From Reticulitermes lucifugus (taxonomy: Eukaryota; Arthropoda; Insecta; Blattodea; Rhinotermitidae), in contig JAKCWW010000031.1 in assembly GCA_026260175.1 (NCBI GenBank), forward strand, positions 154,826 through 218,825: 64,000 nt of DNA, in the 5' to 3' direction. The position numbers and the translations under genes are program-made. The notes beneath the pieces were generated by a model, which was given only the letters and a program-made list of their open reading frames with translations, was not told the origin of the DNA and did not search any database. Each line of letters opens with the position of its first letter. The stretch's first letter is position 1. Positions 12,066-24,705 of the stretch are shown in pieces.

Positions 12066-13269
12066 CTCCTACTGCAAGCTAAGTACAGGCATTTAACCTT
12101 ATCAAACGACTCTTTTACCACAACAAAGTGGTCTATTACTTCTTCGTTAACAGGAACAATCGTGTTATTAATATTTTTGCTCGCCTCAGTTAATCCATGA
12201 TTAAATTAAAACAAAGTGCACTAGTTTCAAAGATGGATCACTTAAACGTCGGATGGGATGTAAAATGATGAATACACTACCGCGAAGAACATTTCCGTTC
12301 CTTGAGCATATGCATCATTAGCCGCTGTGTTCATATTTATATCTTCATGATGTTTTCAATATAACCAAGAAATAGATAGTCAAAGAGTCTCCTACGCTAT
12401 GTATTTTTTTGAGAAAGCGGAACGTTCAAAGACGCGCCGGCCCGTCGCGTCTGGTTTGTAAACTACTTGTATCAAGCCCACCTCGCTTACAAATTTGGAT
12501 TCAATTATTTCTTTTCGAAATATTAATTTTCCCGATCTTTAGTTTTTAAAAATTTTTATTATTACTCTATCATGACCGTTCTGTAAGGAACAGTTTTGAG
12601 AACTTCAATTCGGACGGCAGATCCATAGTCCTATGTAAACCGACAGGCCAAACATTTGTATTAGTTTCTGTGACAACTTTTATTAACACGAATCACAATT
12701 ATCTTTATTATCTGAATCCAGTTTAAAGGCAGAAAGCAATGTGGGATTCTTGATTAGCAGATTAGTCGCCATAAAAGAATCCAATCGGCCATCAATCAAC
12801 ACAAGCCGGGTACATAAGCTACCCTAATTATTGCATACAAAGCTGTTAGCCATTAGCGATGCAAACTACCACAAAATCGAAGCGAATGTTGAAATACCAG
12901 AGTAATGCTCGTTACACACGTAACCGATCTGTACAGCCATTTGATTGAATAACTAGGAGAATAACTGTTGGACTGGTTAGCTGTGTAAAGCATTCAATGA
13001 CAGACATTTTGCAATTTCATTGCCAAAGCTGGTAACTGGCCCCTTTACAGATTACCTCATTATTCCAGAATAATCCGTAACGTACGATACAGGCACAGAG
13101 CAATCACTTTTCTAATGCACTGTAGGAAGACATATTACTGTTTAAAACAGACGTTAGTGGTGGTACAGATAAACAGATGTGGAAATAATAAAAATATATA
13201 GTTAGTCTATAGGAAAAGTAATTTTCTGAAGACCGACGTTCCTCTCAATGACATAAAAACTTTAGCTCT
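12066..13269. other. No recognisable feature
   Basis: AT-rich sequence without ORFs of interest. A short GC-rich knot near 12430-12455 (gcgccggcccgtcgcgtctg) has no partner I can see. Confidence 0.5.
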
Positions 13270-13450
13270 TCCCTCACAGAGAACACAATCCGTATACATT
13301 ATGAAGACCCCCTGGTTAATGATGCTTAGGGAAATCACCGGCGTTCGTTTTGTGGTTTATACTAACATACGAACACAATGTTTCGCAATATGAGCTCTCT
13401 TACCATTAGAAGTAGCGTTATAAAAATTACGATTGAGCCATAAAGGGTTA
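13270..13450 (+). repeat. Interspersed repeat of unknown family, copy 1
   Basis: The order ctcacagagaacac.., attatgaagac..ctggttaatg, gggaaatcacc, ttttgtggttta parallels 13985-14060 (cctcacaaagaacaac.., attataaagac..tcggttgaag, ggggaaatga, gttgtttgtgata). The alignment is by eye and gapped, so membership is tentative. Confidence 0.35.
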
Positions 13451-13794
13451 CGCAAGTACCAAATTGAGCAGTACGAGCATGAAAAATACATGATTAGATT
13501 TAACTACCTCGCAAATCCACCATGTGCAGTTTCATTTCACATCTTTCCTCCGCGCATCAATATTTCATTTCGATAATTCATATTCCAGTATGTACTCCGG
13601 TATTTTCTTCTTATAAGTTCTGTACAAATTGTTACAATATTCGAAATGTTCATGTTTCCCAGTGTCCGAATTTTGCTAGCAACGCAGCCTTGTAATCATT
13701 TAGTCTTCACTACCGCGTAGATGTTCATACCACGTAACAATTATAGTCGGAAATTCCCCATTTCCGAAAGAACATTGCTTTAGGGAAGGTTCCC

Positions 13795-13960
13795 AGGCGT
13801 CACCCATTTGCCCTCCCCGTAAAAATAACATGTAGATGAAGATGAGAATGGAGCATTTGTGGAATGATATTGACAGGAAAATAAACGTACTCGAAGAAAA
13901 ACCTGTCCCAGTGCTACATTTTCGACAACAAATCTCAATCTGACTGACCTGGATTCATGC
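13795..13960 (-). mobile_element. SINE body fragment, gtttgtggtgg family
   Basis: The minus strand reads gaatccaggtcagtcagatt, gagatttgttgtcgaaaatg, tagcactgggacaggttttt, ttttcctgtcaatatcattc and ccacaaatgctcc, the same order as in the plus-strand copy at 29335-29605. Only the 3' half of the tRNA-like head (decayed B box) remains at the right end. Confidence 0.65.
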
Positions 13961-13984
13961 AAATTGCATGTAGCAATTCACTTC

Positions 13985-14210
13985 CTACCTCACAAAGAAC
14001 AACCCCTTGCTAATTATAAAGACTAATCGGTTGAAGCTGTTGGGGAAATGATCAATGTTGTTTGTGATATTTGTACGACACATGCAAATACACAAAAAAG
14101 ACAAAATGCGGATTATGTAAATATTAAATTACGCGGTAAATGTAATTACTACCGGACTTCAAACGGTTAATTAAAAATTTTCAGGCTGCATGTTATTTAC
14201 AGACACTTTT
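13985..14210 (+). repeat. Interspersed repeat of unknown family, copy 2
   Basis: Its right half (cggtaaatgtaattactacc, ggacttcaaacggttaatt, catgttatttaca) is closely matched at 16675-16750 (cggtaaatatagttaccact, ggactttaaagggttaatt, aacattatttaca). Its left half resembles 13270-13350. It is probably a non-autonomous element or a LINE 3' UTR. I do not recognise the family. Confidence 0.5.
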
Positions 14211-14494
14211 TCTACAAGTTAATTTATCCTATATCCTACAAAGTTTGTTCTTGAAGGTCTTTGACGAAAGATGGTGGGAAAGGTTCCGTCACTGTTATTC
14301 GGAAAATCAAAATACCGGGAGGTCAATGCACAAAAATAATATTTCAAAGGAAATGTCGTGTGTGTAACATGGAGACGGTTAATCTTATTGTTAGTACAAC
14401 ACAAGCAAATTTTTTCAAATAGCACACAAACATTAGACTGTGAGGTTTCCAGAGTAACACACATGAACATAATATTCACGACGGCAGTACTCTT

Positions 14495-14650
14495 TCCTCG
14501 CAGTCGGGCGGCCCCCGTTCCTAATATCGGCCCCGAAAGCGGCCGTTCTGATAGGCTTAGTGGTCTTCCCGAGTCCTGCGAGGCAACTGGCGAGGAAGTA
14601 CCTCCAAATTAAGCCACGACCGCTTCCTTTCATATCTCTTTCCACCAATT
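14495..14650 (-). repeat. GC-rich interspersed repeat fragment
   Basis: An abrupt GC-rich island in AT-rich DNA. The minus strand translates to MKGSGRGLIWRYFLASCLAG and GLGKTTKPIR, which I recall as a recurrent spurious peptide of cockroach and termite predictions (GSGRGLILRYY..LRKTTKNLS). The boundaries and the family are uncertain. Not a gene call. Confidence 0.4.
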
Positions 14651-15295
14651 ATTTACAAATTACACTACCATGCAACACTATGCTTATATACCTAACCTGA
14701 GCGACACAGAGCGTCGTTAAATACGCAACAAAAAATAAATTAAATAGAAATACTCGATAATGAAATTCGGTTCAGAATGCGAGGCTTGTTTAACTCGTGA
14801 TTTTAAAAGATTTCAAATGGTTTACTTCATGGGGTATTACATTGAATTTATCAAGGCGTTCTTTACTTTCAAAATGTCATGCGTTTTCACGGTAGACGAG
14901 GAAATGTAATTTACCCCCATAACAGAATACGACTTTCCCTGCGCCTATTTCACGAAACTATTATATGCTTAATAGTATTACATGTTTGTCCCTTGCACCG
15001 AGGCCGCACAATAATGTGGGAAGTATGGATACAAATACATTTAATCTCCTGAGTAAAGTATGGCTTTCACTGCCCCGGATCCCTCTAGCATTACCTTCAG
15101 CGTTCCTCACGTTCCATCTGTAACACTCATTGTCACTCTACTAGTCAACGAATTGCTCGCCTTCTGTGACATCTGCAGATTCTTTTACCTTGTTCAGAAG
15201 AGCCTGGCACTGGGCCCTAACGTAACCCACGCAATGCAGACCGAAACGTCACACACTACTGATTCATCAACATTATGTTATATAATGCACTTGGT

Positions 15296-15362
15296 TTGAT
15301 TGATTGATTGATTGATTGATTGAATGTATGATTGAATGATTTACTGAGTGAGTGAGTGAGTG
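15296..15362. repeat. (TGAT)n and (GAGT)n microsatellites
   Basis: A tgattgat run of about six units, a degraded stretch, then four gagt units ending at about 15362. Confidence 0.95.
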
Positions 15363-15483
15363 ATAACCGCCTTGGCATGCTTGCCGTTGCCAGCGTCAGG
15401 GTACAGCTTGCACTCAAAAAGAGTGCCGTACAGCTGGGGTTTCCGTGAATACTACGTTGCATGGTTTAAAATATTAGGTCAGC

Positions 15484-15557
15484 AGGGCAGGCAGGCAGAC
15501 AAACAGACAGACATACAGACAGACAGACAAACGGACGGACGGACGGACGGACGGACG
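15484..15557. repeat. (CAGA/GACA)n-(GACG)n microsatellite
   Basis: gcaggcaggcagac grades into gacagaca units and then five or more ggac/gacg units. The switch of unit within one run is typical of slippage plus CpG/TpG-type point change. Confidence 0.95.
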
Positions 15558-15699
15558 TGGTCTCCACAAAAGATGTTCTTCCATTTTCTTCGTAAAGAAA
15601 GCCTGGAATTGACTACTGCCTCAAAGAAACCATCCTTCCATGTACTTTAAAAATAGCCATTACTTACAAGACACTTATCGCTAAGGCTGTTCTGTATAA

Positions 15700-16010
15700 G
15701 TCTCAGACTGTCTACAAGCTACATACAGCCACCCCTGTTCTAAGTTACAGGCTGTCTACACGCTACATACAGCCACCCCTGTTCTAAGTTACAGGTTGTC
15801 TACACGGTACGAAAAATTAGTGTCATACTCTTATGTTTCAGACTTTGGACACGGTACATACATTAAACACTATCCTGTAGAAGTTCAACACTGTGTACAT
15901 GAAACATACAGTTGCCTTTGTCCTGTACAAGTGTCAGAAGGTCTACACGGAGCCCACAGTTACCACTGCCTTGTAGAAGTTCCAGACTGGCTACTCGGAC
16001 TATTCCTTTG
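15700..16010. repeat. 44-bp minisatellite, decaying rightward
   Basis: Two nearly identical units (ctgtctacacgctacataca followed by gccacccctgttctaagtta and cagg) are followed by progressively degraded relatives that keep 'cctgta(c/g)aagt..cag' and 'tacacgg' phrases to about 16000. An ORF of about 85 codons over it (15796-16053) is a consequence of the repeat. Confidence 0.8.
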
Positions 16011-16274
16011 TTCAAATCTGCCTTTAATTATAAGGAAGCTTGAAAATCTCTAATTATCTCTAGAAGATAAAATCTAACAGAAAGCTGATGTTTGTATAAA
16101 CGTGAAATAATCAATGCAGAATCACTGGCCTCTGAAGCATACGTTTTTTCCAGTTCAGCAACTGTCAGTTTGAGGATTCCTTTCTACTGGATATGAGAGT
16201 GCGTCAATAGGTGATCGGATGTCAAGTTTCCAGACAACGTAGTGTCCTTGCCTTCAACGTTCCATGTATCCTAC

Positions 16275-16365
16275 CAACCCTGAAGATAAGAACATTAACG
16301 TGCCTCGAAACGTCGGCATCTGATTAACCACTGCAGCAGCGTAGTATCCCAGAAGAATGGACTCC
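16275..16365 (+). repeat. Hammerhead-like motif with 3' flank
   Basis: CTGAAGA at 16280-16286 and GAAACGTC at 16307-16314 keep the core, followed by ggcatctgattaac and gtagtatcccagaagaatgg, the usual downstream block of this repeat. The hairpin between the two core parts is weak (no convincing stem II) and the outer stem pairs only at CC/GG, so this copy is probably dead. Confidence 0.5.
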
Positions 16366-16654
16366 TCATGTACACCGTTGCGAACTTCAAAACCCGACTT
16401 TCAGCTTGTTACAAAAATCTCTTTTAAATCTATTAGTTACGTCAGTAGAAGTGATTGAATATAATGTATTTCTTATCAATCCCTATGAATAATCCTTGGA
16501 AGACTAAAAGTAATGTGCATTTTATACAAACATTCATCTCGTTATTAAGAGACAACACGTGGTGCTTCGATTAGACATAACAACTCTTCAGACTTGTATA
16601 GACAATAGAAGCCGTTCCTTGTAAGAATTAAATGGAATACACCAATACACCGTG

Positions 16655-16760
16655 TCGGCAAAATGCAGATAAGGCGTTATACCTGACGGTAAATATAGTT
16701 ACCACTGGACTTTAAAGGGTTAATTCTCTCAACATTATTTACATATATTTAGTGGTTAAA
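16655..16760 (+). repeat. Interspersed repeat of unknown family, copy 3
   Basis: It matches 14100-14210 over cggtaaat..ggact(t)..aa(c/g)ggttaatt..ttatttaca. Its presence 2.5 kb away in the same orientation supports a dispersed family. Confidence 0.5.
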
Positions 16761-18300
16761 TTTTGCACAATGTCCGTAACGTCGTCTTCATTATGCAACC
16801 CATTTATTTAAATAAAATTTGTTGATAATTAAAGTTTATTGAAATGTTTTGCAAAATTTCGCGATATTTATTAACCAAGATTAACTTACTGAAAGAAAAC
16901 CTAATTATTTTCATTCGCATAAATTTGTTACGTTATGCTAATATTAACGACACCCTGAATTATTAACATCGCTACAATGGGGAGACGAGTTAACTATATT
17001 TATATAATGTATTTAATTATTCCAGTAATGCAATATGCCCTTTCCAATAGTCTGCAATCTATAAATTATCAGTGACATTTCAATTAACACAAACAGCAGA
17101 TATTATGTCGTGTGATATTTTTCGGTAGACATATTTTGTGCAGTGTGTTTAATCAATGTGGACTAATGTTTGCATCAAGGTTATGAAATACATTTCAGAA
17201 CACAGTTCAAACTATTCTTTTATGTTGAAGGAAAATATGACCAGTAAATTATGGGTGATTAAAATTGGAACGGTTTAATTTGATTATTTAAGTACTTGTC
17301 TACATGTGACACAAGATAAGTAGGGTGAGGAACGAAACAATATGGGGAGAAATAGGTGTTGGTTTGGAAGGGTGAAAAATTTAAAAAGCACAGCACTAAA
17401 ACGGTACGGTCACGCTGAACAAATTAAAGGGAAACGACTGCAGAAAAGTGGGTTTTACTTGTCTCCACCGCACAGAAGAGAGAATATATAAGAAAAGAAG
17501 GATAAGGGGAGTATCTACGTATAAGTAGAAAAACAAATTCACCACGGAAGATCGAGGTTTAGGAAAATGAAAGAGGGGCACAGATTGCTGAGAAAAGTGA
17601 AAAAGGCAAAACCATTAATACACAAAGGCGAGATGATAACGATAATGCTGCTGCTGATGATGATAACTACGTCGATGATTATACGGCTTCGATGGCGGCA
17701 GCGGCGATGATGATAATGGTAATAATGACTTATTACAAATTTGCAGGCATTCTGAACATAAACAGTCCAGTAGATTGATGACGTTATATCAAATTTGGAC
17801 TCATTCACATTTTGGAATTTCCCGATCGTTCCGCCTTCAAAATAAAAATTAAAATAATATTTCGGAGACAAAATTGGCCCCCGTCTTCAGGCAAAGAAAA
17901 GCATAGTCAGTTGGTCCCGATAGGTTAAGGTGACGTAAACTTCTCGTCCACAGACATTAAAGTAGTTCTTATTGGGCCTAATGAGTAGGTCTTTTCCGTA
18001 TTCTTTTGCCCAAAGTCGAGGATTGATCCTCTCCCAAAAATTTTGTCTTAATTTTTATTTTGAAGAACGGATGACAGAAGTCGAAATAGCGAAAGATTCC
18101 AATTGTGCTGTTATATTCATTACATTTAAATGCCCGTAAACGTGATAAAGTACGGCAGCAGCAGGCTACATTTCTCGTTTACTTAAGATATTCCTCACGG
18201 TTTGCCAGCAGGGAGGCAAAACGTAAGTGTGGCAGGTAATAAAATTAATGAAGGCCGATTTCTTAATGATGATATGTAATAAAGGTTTATGTTCCATTTC
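16761..18300. other. Mostly featureless; GAT-rich tract at 17630-17735
   Basis: Very AT-rich. An imperfect GAT/CAT trinucleotide tract (gctgctgatgatgataacta..) opens a short low-complexity minus-strand ORF rich in H, R and I. No gene is seen. Confidence 0.5.
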
Positions 18301-18309
18301 GGGTTTTGA

Positions 18310-18350
18310 AAATCTTCTACCCTGAAAGTGGAAGCACTATTCTCCTCTGA
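18310..18350 (+). repeat. Degenerate hammerhead-like motif
   Basis: taccctgaaagtggaagcac..tctcctctgaaacatcc corresponds to the ccctgaagatgga..tccgaaacgtc layout with transposed bases in CUGANGA. It is isolated and has no downstream cccagaag block. Confidence 0.4.
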
Positions 18351-18729
18351 AACATCCTCTCTAATGCAATTTGGTTTCAAATATCACAAAAGGAAACTTG
18401 AAAACTTTGTACGAATAGGTTTCGCGTTAAAATAATAAATATTAAATTAATTAACTGATTAATTTTGAGTAAAATTGTTGTGTGGCCCCAGTGTGTCTGA
18501 GGTAAACTGACTGAATCGTTTCAACTTTCAATATTGTAGTAACTGCTATTATATCACTAAAACAATAATTTATACAAAAACTTCTCATCTTTGATAACAA
18601 TAATTCAAAATATGTCCAACGCCTCATCATTACGTTGGATGCTCCTTTTCAGCAGAAAATGAATGCATGTTTCCGCAGAAGGTGCAGGACAGGACACAGG
18701 CAATTCAGACAGCATGCACACGTATCAAG

Positions 18730-19000
18730 TTCACCCTAGAGCAGGCCATGAAGGTCCAGAGGGGGAGGAGATATAGCTCTACTCTTTCTTTAACCTCGGC
18801 ACGAGATGAGAGTGGGTGATCAACGCCACGGCCCTGCCGCTTTACCCCCAGGAAAAAACCCGGTACCCATTGAATAGGAGGCTGGGTGGGCTCCACGGCC
18901 AGTCTGGACGGGTGCGGAAGATCTCGCCCCCACCGGGATTAGATCCCGGACCGTCCAGCCCGTAGCTAGTAGCTATACTGACTACGCTATCCCGGCCAAC
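18730..19000 (-). mobile_element. tRNA-derived SINE (family C), imperfect TSD
   Basis: The minus-strand head is ggccgggatagcgtagtcag (A-box region) followed by gtccgggatctaatcccggt (B-box region). The body includes agcccacccagcctcctatt and gggggtaaagcggcagggcc and ends before ctctggaccttcatgg..aacttg. Imperfect duplications flank it: gcacacgtatcaag (18716-18729) and gcaaacgtattaag (19001-19014), 12 of 14 matching. The same family is at 57172-57456 and, degraded, at 63230-63430. Confidence 0.85.
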
Positions 19001-19534
19001 GCAAACGTATTAAGGCACAGCATAAACCTGTAAGAGTGTATCCAAATAATATGTAAATATATCCGTAACGAATATAAAAGAGAGGTTGTTGTAGACAGAA
19101 AGGAATCCATATTCATAATCAGATATATCACTCTCTGGACTTTCCCGTGTTTTTATTTTTAACACGGGACAATGGAGAAAGTCCAAAGCTTCAATTACGC
19201 CATCTTATGAATCCTACAGAATAAATAGTGCGGCATTTAATTTGGATATTAACGTCTTGCGGTCATAATGTTTTACGGAACTTAACGACCATGATCATTA
19301 AACAAACTTATAACCTGTAAACTGGGTAACAATTGTAATGGAAACATTTCTGCTTTATAAATTGGCAACTTAGGGTGGACAGAAAAAGATGTAGCCTTGA
19401 AAAGGTGTTTCTTAAATAGTCAAGTTTTCTGAGACGTTACGCTGCTTCGTTGAGTAAATTTACCGAACACACAGGATAACATTCTCAGAAGACTTGGGCT
19501 TTTAAGAAACAATACCTTGGGTAAATTTACCCAG

Positions 19535-19592
19535 TGAAACGGTGTAACATCTCAGAAGCCCGCAGCACCGCTGTGACAACCTCAAATCTCAA
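19535..19592 (+). repeat. 3' flank block of the hammerhead-like repeat
   Basis: ggtgtaacatctcagaagcc then cagcaccgctgtgacaacct and caaatctc match the block found downstream of the motif at 36.4 kb (gcgtaacatcccagaacatt..tgaaaacctcaaatc). The ribozyme-like part is not visible upstream. Confidence 0.45.
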
Positions 19593-20194
19593 CAAGTCCT
19601 TTCTTTACTGAATGTGGTACAAACACAAGTTCTTTTGAAGACTTGAATATTGCAATTACGGAAACATTTCAAAACCAAACGTATTAATAAATTCGACGAA
19701 TAATCGACTTTTTCATGCATTTTTGCAAGTGAATACATTTTTCCAACTTTCATTACAACAAAGCTGTTACGCCAGTAATAAAATTTATAACACGTTCCGT
19801 TTAATTTTTGTCTACCCCTTACCAAACACAGTAAAGGCCCGAGACTAAGCAGGGTTCAGATAACGTACGTTTGCTGTGTGTAATAAATACACCACAATGT
19901 AGTAAATCACCTCTGACTGGGTCACTAGGTGCGCAGTAAACCGGTCTCGTTGCGAAGGAAGGGAGCACAGAGCTTGGCTGCTGAGCTATTGGAATTCTCG
20001 TGTCAGTGAAAGTATGCAAACAGCACTCCGCAACTGCATTACTTAAGCTGGGTACAAGATTTTAAGACGTGGTGGTCCCTTCTCCGGCAAAATGGTCTTA
20101 ACAAAAACACGCTCAGTATGAGACAGAATATCCAAGTGAAAGCAAATTTACACCATTAAAGAAATTTCATTTTGAGATTTTCGCTCTTCTGGAA

Positions 20195-20285
20195 TGTTAC
20201 GCAGTGCTGATTGGTAGTTAGTTACCGACATTTGGGACAACCTATGGGTCCCGTCTTCAAGGGTCAAGCAATACAAGAAATCACG
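20195..20285 (-). repeat. Degenerate hammerhead-like motif
   Basis: The minus strand reads gacccttgaagacgggaccc..gttgtcccaaatgtcggtaa. Stem II is strong (GGGAC/GTCCC), but GAAAC has become AAAT and an extra t breaks CUGAAGA. Both differences fit CpG decay or an indel from the consensus. Confidence 0.5.
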
Positions 20286-22385
20286 CAAATTTCATTTTTT
20301 CTACAAACAGAAAATAACCTGCACGGCTCACAAATGTTTGATCATCTTACAAAATATTCTGCAATTGGAAAATCAGTCTGTGCATAACCAGTGATTCAAC
20401 ACATACCCATTTTCTTTATCAACAATTAATTTCATTCAGCTGAACATTTATTAGTTTAGATGCAACTGGAATAAAGAACATGAGTGCAAAAATTTCCTAC
20501 TCTATTTAAAATACTGGATAAAATTTCTTGTTGAAAATTTTGTCTATAAATGTACATTTTATTGAAGTATGCAGTCTCATCAGCATTCTTTCAAAACAGT
20601 AAAATTATGAACTAGACCCTACTAAAATATTAAAGGCCATCTCTGAGACTGCGGATAAAATATCACAAAAATTATTTACTCAGTAGTTACTGCAAAATAA
20701 TGAAAGTACAACGCCACAAAACATCAGCTATTGCTACAGACGTATGAAGAACCAATTTAATTATTGCATAACGTATTCTACGTTAGTACGGAGTACTCAA
20801 AATACTATACTAGTTCGGTTAACTAACAATGGGCTCTGAACGGGCTGAATTTTTCGTTAATAATCACTAGTACGGAATATAACCGTCATTCTACACACTA
20901 TCGACATGCAACTGGTTATATTCGGCGAGTTTTTGTCTGTTAAATAATCATAATTATTAGTAATAATTGGTAAAAATGATGAATCTATAATGTAGATTTG
21001 CTAGACAGGGCAGCCTCGAAGCGAACGTACTCGTTATGAGTCGGCTGAACTTGATGGGAGTTAACACTGGGCTCGCTGCTGACAGCGCACGCACAGTAAA
21101 AATACTGGTCGTGTTATCTGGACAGGGAGAACCAATTAGCATCTGCATCTCGGAAGGACCTTCAAGGCGTACATCATTTGTGAACGAAGGACACAAACAT
21201 AGACTTATATAACACCATACACTGCTGAGATGCCCAGGCTAATGAGTAACGCGCAGGATTACTGAAGTGGAAAGCATTTTATAAATTCTCCATCAAGGCA
21301 TGGTACTATTAATGGATTCTTAATTATTCTTATTAATACTCAGCTAACTTGCAAAGTCTCTTCATTATTATGCTGAGCTAGTAATTGTACGTAACCCCTA
21401 CTGTCTCGCCCTACCATACGTGCAGCGCCAGATGCCGCCCGTCTGTACAGCTGTTGTCCTGGGAAGAGGATAATATGACCTTTTTATGAGGCACTATGTT
21501 CCAAATTGCTGACCTTTCCTTGTAACAATGTTCTCCGTAGATCCACGTTTACAGCCGCGTTCACAGTGTACAGATACATATAAAACTGCAACGACCATTA
21601 TGTGTAACTTACGGGATTTCAATGGGATTAAGAACATTCATGGACCGAGCATCGCATAGTAATGGTTAGCGCCCTTTATTTCTTATTGTGCATGCTTCCT
21701 CTTCATACCTTGGCGCGGGTACGTGCTATACTAACCAACGTTGTGTACAGTTATCAGTTTTCTGCAGAAAGTGTCTGAGAAACCACGTAAAACTCAGCAC
21801 TGCAGACTCCTTATACTCTTTTCTCATGTGATCATATTTTCACTTGAGTACTATCTAATATATGCATTTACCAAGGCACAGTTAAATGAAACAAAGTACT
21901 TGAGCGGTATTGGTTTACAAATAAAATGCTGTTAACTGCAATAAACTGAAAAATACTCATAGAAAACTCAACATCACTATTACCGAAGCCCTTCACTGGG
22001 CAAGTGCCTGTGCCAATTTCGTATAACTTCCATCCTCAGAACTTACCAACTAACATCCACGCTAACCTTATCAGTTCATCTGAATATTTTAGTATGACAC
22101 AAAATTCTAATACTAAACTCATTCAGTCATTCGTTTGTCTGTTAGACTGATGACAGCTGACCGGGAAATCGGAGGCAATTTGTTTCAAATATGAAAATAA
22201 GAGAGATCAATAATTTTCCGGACTTTTGAAGGGCTCACGATAAGGAAAGAACACAGATTGCGGATTCATAAGAACAGGAAAATTATGAAACAAGCACAGA
22301 AGACATAACAAACGGGTGGAGAAAATTGCGTATTGAGAAGATTAATAACTTACACTTTCTCTGTATGCCATCAGACGGATTGAAT
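20286..22385. other. No recognisable feature
   Basis: AT-rich sequence with a few ORFs of 60-80 codons (20957-21196, 21741-21935) and no motif I know. Confidence 0.5.
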
Positions 22386-22389
22386 CCAG

Positions 22390-22705
22390 GAGAATTCGAA
22401 AGATGTGACATATGTCATGTATGGGAGAAGGTGCAAATTCGTTTTACTCGAAAAATGTTGTCTACAAACAAGGAGGTACTAAAAGCCTTGGAAGACCGAA
22501 GCTTCGATGGGACTTTGAAATAAATTTGAAAAAAAGAAACGCATGTGTGGCGTCGGAGGTATTTGACTCTATATAGGGTCCAGCGGAGGGCTCTTGTAAA
22601 CGTGATAACAAAACGTCCTATTCCATAGAACAGTAACAGTCTGTAGAGCATATAAGCGTATCAGTTTCTTAGGAAGGACTCCGTTCCTTGAATTTCATCA
22701 CTACC
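22390..22705 (+). mobile_element. LINE type A fragment, C-terminus and 3' end
   Basis: Plus-strand frames give MGEG and then KSLGRPKLRWDFEINL, the 'PLGRPRRRWEDNIKMDL' signature of an RTE-like insect LINE C-terminus. The next segment gives YRVQRRALVNVI (equivalent to DRxxWRALVNxV) and ends with gtttcttaggaaggactccg, like the 26.7-kb copy (cttccaaggaggactctgct). Several frameshifts make it a dead copy. A 65-codon ORF at 22326-22523 is in another frame and is not the gene. Confidence 0.7.
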
Positions 22706-24650
22706 ACAATTACTCAGTTTCGAATAAACATCCATCACAGAGGAATAGAATTCGTTTAGATTACAAACATTTATCCGATGTTCAAAAACAGCCCGTACAT
22801 TTTAAAAATTGAATGTCTTTTCATATGTTGAATTTGACAGGGTACTGCGTCAATCAATCAATTTTAACAATTCATATTCAGACCCTGAAAGCGAATGGTA
22901 ATCGGGTACGAACCCCAACGTCTGCTCGCGGCTTCGTGCGAAATTGTAATGCAATTTACATTTAAAAATAACAAATCGTTATGAAGATGCAATGCATTCT
23001 GATATTTTACGGACAACATCCTCACTGTATTGCCGTTCTTATAACCTGAATGCCGATCGCCACAAGAACAACCCATACACTGACTAGTTTCTTTACTTAA
23101 CGAAGCTGTTTCAACCACTGCAGATATACAAAAAAGAACAAAGTACAAACACGATCCTGATTGGTGGGTATGTAAGGATATGGAATGACTAAGCTATGGC
23201 TTGTGTGAGACTGGAGAAGAAAAAGCTACGGAAGAATCACAGAGTTTATTTGACATTCCGGTCTAGGTTTAAACTCAGTACCTCCTGAGCGAAATTTGGT
23301 ATACTACTGCTAGAGTAACGTCTAGTTAAGTAATGTGGTACTCTCTTATTACCCAATATTACTGATTACAAACAAAGATTGAAAAGCCTCTTAACTGTTA
23401 TGCAGAATCGCATATTACATACATTAACACAGCTTTTTTTGCATGTCTAAGTGATTGTACTTCATCACTGTTAAATAACCAAATATAATCTTAAAATTTT
23501 CCCATGTTTATAAGTGACTACATGCTATCCACAAACATTTTTCTTGCGAAATTCTTTCTGTTTAGATGTGCTTCTATGATAATAACGCAAATATAGCAAA
23601 GGCAGCAGATATATTACATATTGGTTACAGGTACTTACTCTACCTTGTGCAATGTGTGCCCAACATGCTCGTATTTGCTTCCTTTCGATTTACGTATTGA
23701 AGTCTACTTTTATAATGTTTCACTGTCAAAACAACTGAGTTTAATTAATCCCTTGACCTGCCCTGACACCCATTAGTCATCTTTCCAACAGGCTGAGCTA
23801 CATTCAGTGTACTAATCATTATCGAATTAAGTCCACACTCAATGTCAGTTCTAAAATAGAGTTTTTACGTGTGCTGTCTGGCATAATTATTTAGTACCAA
23901 GAATTTTTTCAGTTCGAATTTCGGCCAGGATATCGGACACCAAAACCGTGTCTCACTGGTTTGTTCTGTCCCTCAACGTACCCCCCACTGCCTCAAATAT
24001 AATATATTGCAATACTTAACTACATAACAAATATTCGTATTTTTCTAATTACAAACACGCCTAGTCCTGCGCAATATACTTAAGTTAAAATTACACTTAC
24101 GACTGACAAATTTCGCATTAGTAATTTTTCGTGTTATGACACCGTAAAGTCTGGTAGATAGGTACCGAAAATCGGAGAGATATTATGCCTCCATTTTCAG
24201 AGCACAATTTACTGAAACCCTCGAATTTAAAAGTGACATTTTATTTGTTTTTACTAAGATACAAAACCTAATAATTACATTAACTTTTATTGATGACAGC
24301 AAATGGTATAAAATGTCATCCATTTGACCTTGACCACCGAGTTGAAAAGTTCTCTCATTTGTATGCAAATTACATGCAGATTTAATATATGCGCTCGCGA
24401 TGGACTGGGTCGATAACTTACTTTTATACTGTCTGAACCTTAATTTATTAAGCTGGGTGCGTGTCATGGTCATTCTTACCTACATGAATGCCTACGTAGG
24501 CTATATTCGCACATCTATTTATAAACACATCAGTACATATATACAACAAACACACGCAGAAAGTAATAGCAAAGACAAAAGATAACGAAAATAACAGTTT
24601 GTTGGAATTTGCAACTGTCTGCTAGACGTGTACCAACTTTAACTCCCTCC
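22706..24650. other. Mostly featureless; possible SINE trace at 23905-24000
   Basis: At 23911-23935 cagttcgaatttcggccagg looks like a tRNA B-box region of a SINE, but no A box or body match was found. The rest is AT-rich with short ORFs only. Confidence 0.35.
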
Positions 24651-24705
24651 ATCATCAGGGTATGAAGAAGGCGCGAGTTTCTTCTGAAACATTGTAATAT
24701 ATACT
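24630..24705 (+). repeat. Degenerate hammerhead-like motif
   Basis: gggtatgaagaaggcgcgag..ttcttctgaaacattgtaat keeps xUGAAGA and GAAAC with an AAG/CUU-type stem, but C3 of the core is A. Immediately upstream, ccatcatcaggg is the reverse complement of the CUGAUGA-type core, as if two motifs abut head to head. Confidence 0.4.

Noticed and set aside
22140-22175. actgatgacagctgaccggg followed by aaatcgg looks like CUGAUGA..GAAAUC.
   Set aside because: Stem II does not pair well and the outer strands (uuaga, ggaggc) do not pair. Likely coincidence.
22885-22935. gggtacgaaccccaacgtct as a tRNA T-arm on minus.
   Set aside because: No A box or body similarity nearby.
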